This document shows positions 5,466 to 7,629 of a stretch of 7,629 bases of DNA, one piece after another. Under the pieces are notes generated by a model. That model did no database searches, had not been told where the DNA came from, and worked only from the letters and a program-made list of their open reading frames with translations. Made by a program: the position numbers and the translations under genes. Positions within the stretch are counted from its first letter, which is position 1, and each line of letters begins with the position of its first letter. The stretch spans positions 2,486-10,114 of the forward strand of contig DDVC01000083.1 in the NCBI GenBank assembly GCA_002345145.1. The letters are read 5' to 3'. The stretch is from Bacteroidetes bacterium UBA2322. Its GTDB lineage: Bacteria; Bacteroidota; Bacteroidia; Chitinophagales; UBA2359.

Positions 5466-6917
5466 TTATGTAGCCGTTTTAAGCGCGGCTATTTTTTCCA
5501 ATAGCCATGCTTTTTCGGCAATTTCGGTAGTTTTTTGTACGCTTTGTTCAAGGGCAAGCAAGGCGCGTTGTTGTACTTTTACCGCTAAAAGTTGGTTGAG
5601 CAGCAGGCGCAGTTTTTGGGCTAAGTTCAGGTAATAAATGTAGTGGTGCAGCAGTTCTTTTTTGCGGCGCTGGAGCAGGGCAATAAAAGCGGTAATAAAA
5701 GCCAATAAAGCATCGTCATAATCATGCACCCCATCAGCATCTTCTACAAAGAGTTCGTATAGGGCTTTTAGAAAAAGGGCTTTAGCTGCCAGCAGCATCA
5801 GCACATCGCCAAAGCGGTCGTGCCGGTTTTGGAGCAGGGCAATGGTTTGGCTATAGCGTTTTTGCAAAAAGCGCAATCGGGCAAGGTTAAAGATGTAGGT
5901 ATCTTCGCCCACTGCGTGGCGAAAGTTTTGGATAAATTCTTCCATCCATGCCCACTCGCCCAATAACTGGGCAATGGTAATAATGTTTCGGTAAACCGAT
6001 GAGGGGAGGGGCTTGTGTGTGCTGATGATGTGGTGTTCCATTTCAAACCGATACAGGTTGAACAACTCGCGCAGGTAGGGTTGTTGTCCTTTGTTGAGTT
6101 TGCCTATGCAGTAATTGTGTGCAAACACAAACATTTCTTCGGCTTCGGGCTGGGTAAATTGGTGGTGGTGTTGGAGCAAAAGGGTTTTAAGTTGTGTAAA
6201 ATGCTGCTCTTCATGGGGCTCATGTAGGGTAAGCCAAATACATCGGTAAATTTGGAGCGCCGGTGTTGCCTCGTTTTCGGGCAATTGGGCAAATTGCAGT
6301 GCTGCTTCAGCCCAGTCAAGCCGATAAGTTTGGTTGGGGTTAAAACGCCTAAAATTGAGCGCCTTACTGCCATATTTAAGATAACCTACCGCAAAAAAAG
6401 CGCCCAATGCGTTTAACACTTCCTGCAAGTGGGGTTCTTGCTCGCGTTTTTCTTGCGCTTCAATGGCAAGGTGCTGCTGAATATGGCTTTGGAGTTGGTA
6501 GTAGGCGGCATCGGAAGTTTCTGCAACGGGCAGGTTTTGGGTAGTTGCCAGTGTTTTTTGCCAGTAGGGCAACAAGCCGCGCTCCCGGTAAGTATCGGCT
6601 AAGAGCAGGTGGGCTATTGGGTGGGGTTCATTGAGCCGGCGGTGTACCCAAAATTGCTCTATCAAACCCACTAATAAACTGCCAAACTGCTGCATTTTAA
6701 TTTCTTTAAACGGTTCGTTGGGAAACAGGTGGGCAAAAACGGTTTGTCGGTTAAGTTTGCCGCTTTTAAAATCGGGAGCATAGCGGCATAGATAATCGTA
6801 CAGGGCAACCACGTTTTCATTGGTATTAAAAAAGGGCGAGCGCACAAATTTTCGGAACAATTTAAACTCGGCATCGGTAAAAGTGCGCAGCAGGGCTATG
6901 ATTTTGGTTTGGTGCAT
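5466..6917 (-). CDS. Helical-repeat protein of unknown function, Bacteroidota family
   Basis: The product has 483 residues, no signal peptide and no membrane segment, so it is probably cytoplasmic. It appears almost wholly alpha-helical, with TPR-like amphipathic helices and leucine-rich heptads, notably in the last 80 residues (LLALEQSVQKTTEIAEKAWL). The N-terminus carries FRKFVRSPFFNTNENVVAL at residues 21-39, close to an FxxFlxSPyFN..e.v..L pattern that I recognise in uncharacterised Bacteroidota proteins of similar size; no function is known to me. No catalytic motif is visible. It starts at the only plausible ATG, at 6917, without a Shine-Dalgarno sequence. It stands alone on its strand: 548 bp separate its start codon region upstream from the window edge gene read the other way after 332 bp, and over 500 bp separate its stop from queE. 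A scaffold or protein-binding role is a guess from helix content only. Confidence 0.85.
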   Translation of the reverse strand: MHQTKIIALLRTFTDAEFKLFRKFVRSPFFNTNENVVALYDYLCRYAPDFKSGKLNRQTVFAHLFPNEPFKEIKMQQFGSLLVGLIEQFWVHRRLNEPHPIAHLLLADTYRERGLLPYWQKTLATTQNLPVAETSDAAYYQLQSHIQQHLAIEAQEKREQEPHLQEVLNALGAFFAVGYLKYGSKALNFRRFNPNQTYRLDWAEAALQFAQLPENEATPALQIYRCIWLTLHEPHEEQHFTQLKTLLLQHHHQFTQPEAEEMFVFAHNYCIGKLNKGQQPYLRELFNLYRFEMEHHIISTHKPLPSSVYRNIITIAQLLGEWAWMEEFIQNFRHAVGEDTYIFNLARLRFLQKRYSQTIALLQNRHDRFGDVLMLLAAKALFLKALYELFVEDADGVHDYDDALLAFITAFIALLQRRKKELLHHYIYYLNLAQKLRLLLNQLLAVKVQQRALLALEQSVQKTTEIAEKAWLLEKIAALKTAT

Positions 6918-7010
6918 GGCTAAAAAGGTGTAGCCTTAAAAGGCAGTTGACGGGGGTAAAAAGAGAAAATTGCCCAAAGAAACGGCGTTTGTGTATTTTT
7001 TTGAAAAAAT

Positions 7011-7038
7011 GTTTTCTTCAAAATTACTTAAAGAAAAC
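7011..7038 (-). promoter_or_regulatory. Inverted repeat around a minus-strand -7 candidate
   Basis: GTTTTCTT at 7011-7018 and AAGAAAAC at 7031-7038 are perfect 8-bp inverses with a 12-nt gap. The gap contains CAAAATTA at 7019-7026, which reads TAATTTTG on the minus strand, an exact TAnnTTTG match. It lies about 100 bp upstream of the 483-residue gene's start. No -33 TTG is present at the right distance, so promoter use is unsure. If real, a repressor bound here would cover the start of transcription. Confidence 0.35.
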
Positions 7039-7063
7039 CTTAAAAGCCGATGTTGGTAAACCC

Positions 7064-7085
7064 CTTATTTTTGGGCAAAAATAAG
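7064..7085. repeat. A/T-rich perfect hairpin with a GGGC loop
   Basis: CTTATTTTT at 7064-7072 and AAAAATAAG at 7077-7085 are perfect 9-bp inverses around GGGC. On the plus strand T6 follows two bases later (7088-7093), so it resembles a weak terminator, but no plus-strand gene lies upstream. Each arm also contains a TAttTTTG -7 match (7066-7073 on plus, 7083-7076 on minus), neither with a clear -33 partner. It may be an operator in the divergent region. Confidence 0.45.
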
Positions 7086-7139
7086 CATTTTTTCCCTTTG
7101 TAACTTTTCTTTTTTACTTAAAACTTTGCTTTAAATGTT

Positions 7140-7171
7140 TTTGGCAGCCCTATATGACTGCCATACTTTTG
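7140..7171 (+). promoter_or_regulatory. Promoter of the secreted His-rich protein gene, with a palindrome in its spacer
   Basis: TTTG at 7140-7143 is followed after 20 nt by TACTTTTG at 7164-7171, an excellent match to the Bacteroidota TTTG / TAnnTTTG pattern. Transcription would start near 7178, leaving a leader of about 70 nt before the GTG at 7250. The inverted repeat TGGCAG-N10-CTGCCA at 7142-7163 fills the spacer exactly and abuts the -7 box, which is a good place for a repressor or activator to bind. Confidence 0.6.
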
Positions 7172-7249
7172 CTACCGATTAAGCACCCTTGACTGCAGCA
7201 AGCGTTGCCAAACTAACAATTTTAACCAAATTTAAACTTATTTTTTACA

Positions 7250-7629
7250 GTGAAAAGTTTTAAAAACCTGCTAACTTTTGGGGTAGCCTTATTTATGGCA
7301 TTTTCCTTACCCCTTGCCCTTTTTGCCCAAGGACCCGGCGGCGGACCGCATCATGGCGGCGGCGGTAACCACCACCACGGCGGCGGTTCAGGCGGCGGTG
7401 CAAGTGATTCTACCGATGTGCACACGCCCCCTACGGTAGAAGAAGTGTTTAACCACCTGCTGGAAGAGGGTCTTGCCGATTGCCTGAGCGCAGTAGATGC
7501 CACTGCTTTTGCTACGGTAAGTGAACTGTTTGATTATGTACAAGCCAACTGCGACCTGCCCGATTTTCCGGGCAATGGTGGTCCGCATTCGGGCGGCTGC
7601 GGCGCCGATAGCACCGGCGTACACACGCC
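7250..7629 (+). CDS. Secreted Gly/His-rich repeat protein, 5' part
   Basis: The frame starts with GTG at 7250 and stays open to the window edge (126 codons plus two bases). It begins with a clear signal peptide: basic MKSFKN, then a hydrophobic stretch to about residue 24, with likely cleavage after LFAQ (residue 27). The mature start is a flexible Gly/His segment (28-50) with HH at 34-35 and HHH at 41-43, which could bind metal ions such as Zn, Ni or Cu. A helical segment follows (about 60-100; VEEVFNHLLEEGLADCL, then VSELFDYVQANC), then a second Gly-rich stretch with GPHSGGCG at 111-118. DSTDVHTP at 53-60 recurs as DSTGVHTP at 120-127, so the window ends as a second 67-residue unit begins. 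Cys at 78, 101 and 117 could form a disulfide or bind metal. A later in-frame ATG (codon 16) would spoil the signal peptide, so GTG is preferred. It has its own promoter at 7140-7171. I do not recognise the family. Confidence 0.75.
   Translation, partial: MKSFKNLLTFGVALFMAFSLPLALFAQGPGGGPHHGGGGNHHHGGGSGGGASDSTDVHTPPTVEEVFNHLLEEGLADCLSAVDATAFATVSELFDYVQANCDLPDFPGNGGPHSGGCGADSTGVHT

Larger units (their letters stand above)
6918..7249. other. Divergent intergenic control region
   Basis: This 332-bp A/T-rich gap separates the minus-strand helical-protein gene from the plus-strand secreted-protein gene. It holds a plus-strand promoter at 7140-7171, a minus-strand -7 candidate at 7019-7026 and three inverted repeats at 7011-7038, 7064-7085 and 7142-7163. 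No protein gene fits. Confidence 0.6.

Noticed and set aside
7388..7624. Minus-strand frame of 78 codons opposite the secreted-protein gene
   Set aside because: It is antisense to a frame with a signal peptide, internal repeat and good promoter, and it has no features of its own.

Overview
The window looks like chromosomal DNA from an environmental member of the Bacteroidota. The evidence is as follows: a large protein combines TPR, PD40, carboxypeptidase-regulatory-like and OmpA domains as in PorE of the type IX secretion system; starts lack Shine-Dalgarno sequences and have A/T-rich leaders; promoter candidates fit the Bacteroidota form TTTG-N18-20-TAnnTTTG; and one 483-residue helical protein belongs, as far as I recognise it, to a family seen mainly in this phylum. 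I cannot name a genus.

Layout from left to right. (1) Positions 1-1395 hold an AT-rich minus-strand gene for a secreted, probably lipid-anchored HExxH zinc protease with a C-terminal Ig-like domain. A 15-bp inverted repeat with one mismatch bounds it, so it looks like a transferred cassette. (2) Positions 1396-2027 are non-coding. They hold a 13-bp tandem duplication, a series of three short GC-rich hairpins, and a good minus-strand promoter just past the 3' end of the next gene. (3) Positions 2028-4948 hold two minus-strand genes 41 bp apart: queE (queuosine and 7-deazaguanine synthesis), then the PorE-like OmpA-family envelope protein. (4) Positions 4949-5465 are non-coding and contain nested inverted repeats that resemble a foldback or MITE-like element of about 343 bp. 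(5) Positions 5466-6917 encode the 483-residue helical protein of unknown function on the minus strand. (6) Positions 6918-7249 form a divergent control region with three inverted repeats and promoter candidates on both strands. (7) Position 7250 to the window edge is the start of a plus-strand gene with a GTG start. It encodes a secreted Gly/His-rich protein that appears to begin a second copy of a 67-residue repeat where the window ends.

The genes do not form one pathway. queE and the PorE-like gene may share a transcript because of their spacing, but no function links them. The parts most worth following up are the cassette-like protease gene, the three-hairpin series, the foldback element, and the secreted His-rich protein, whose promoter carries a palindrome exactly filling the gap between its two core elements. 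I found no tRNA, rRNA, CRISPR array, transposase or integrase gene.
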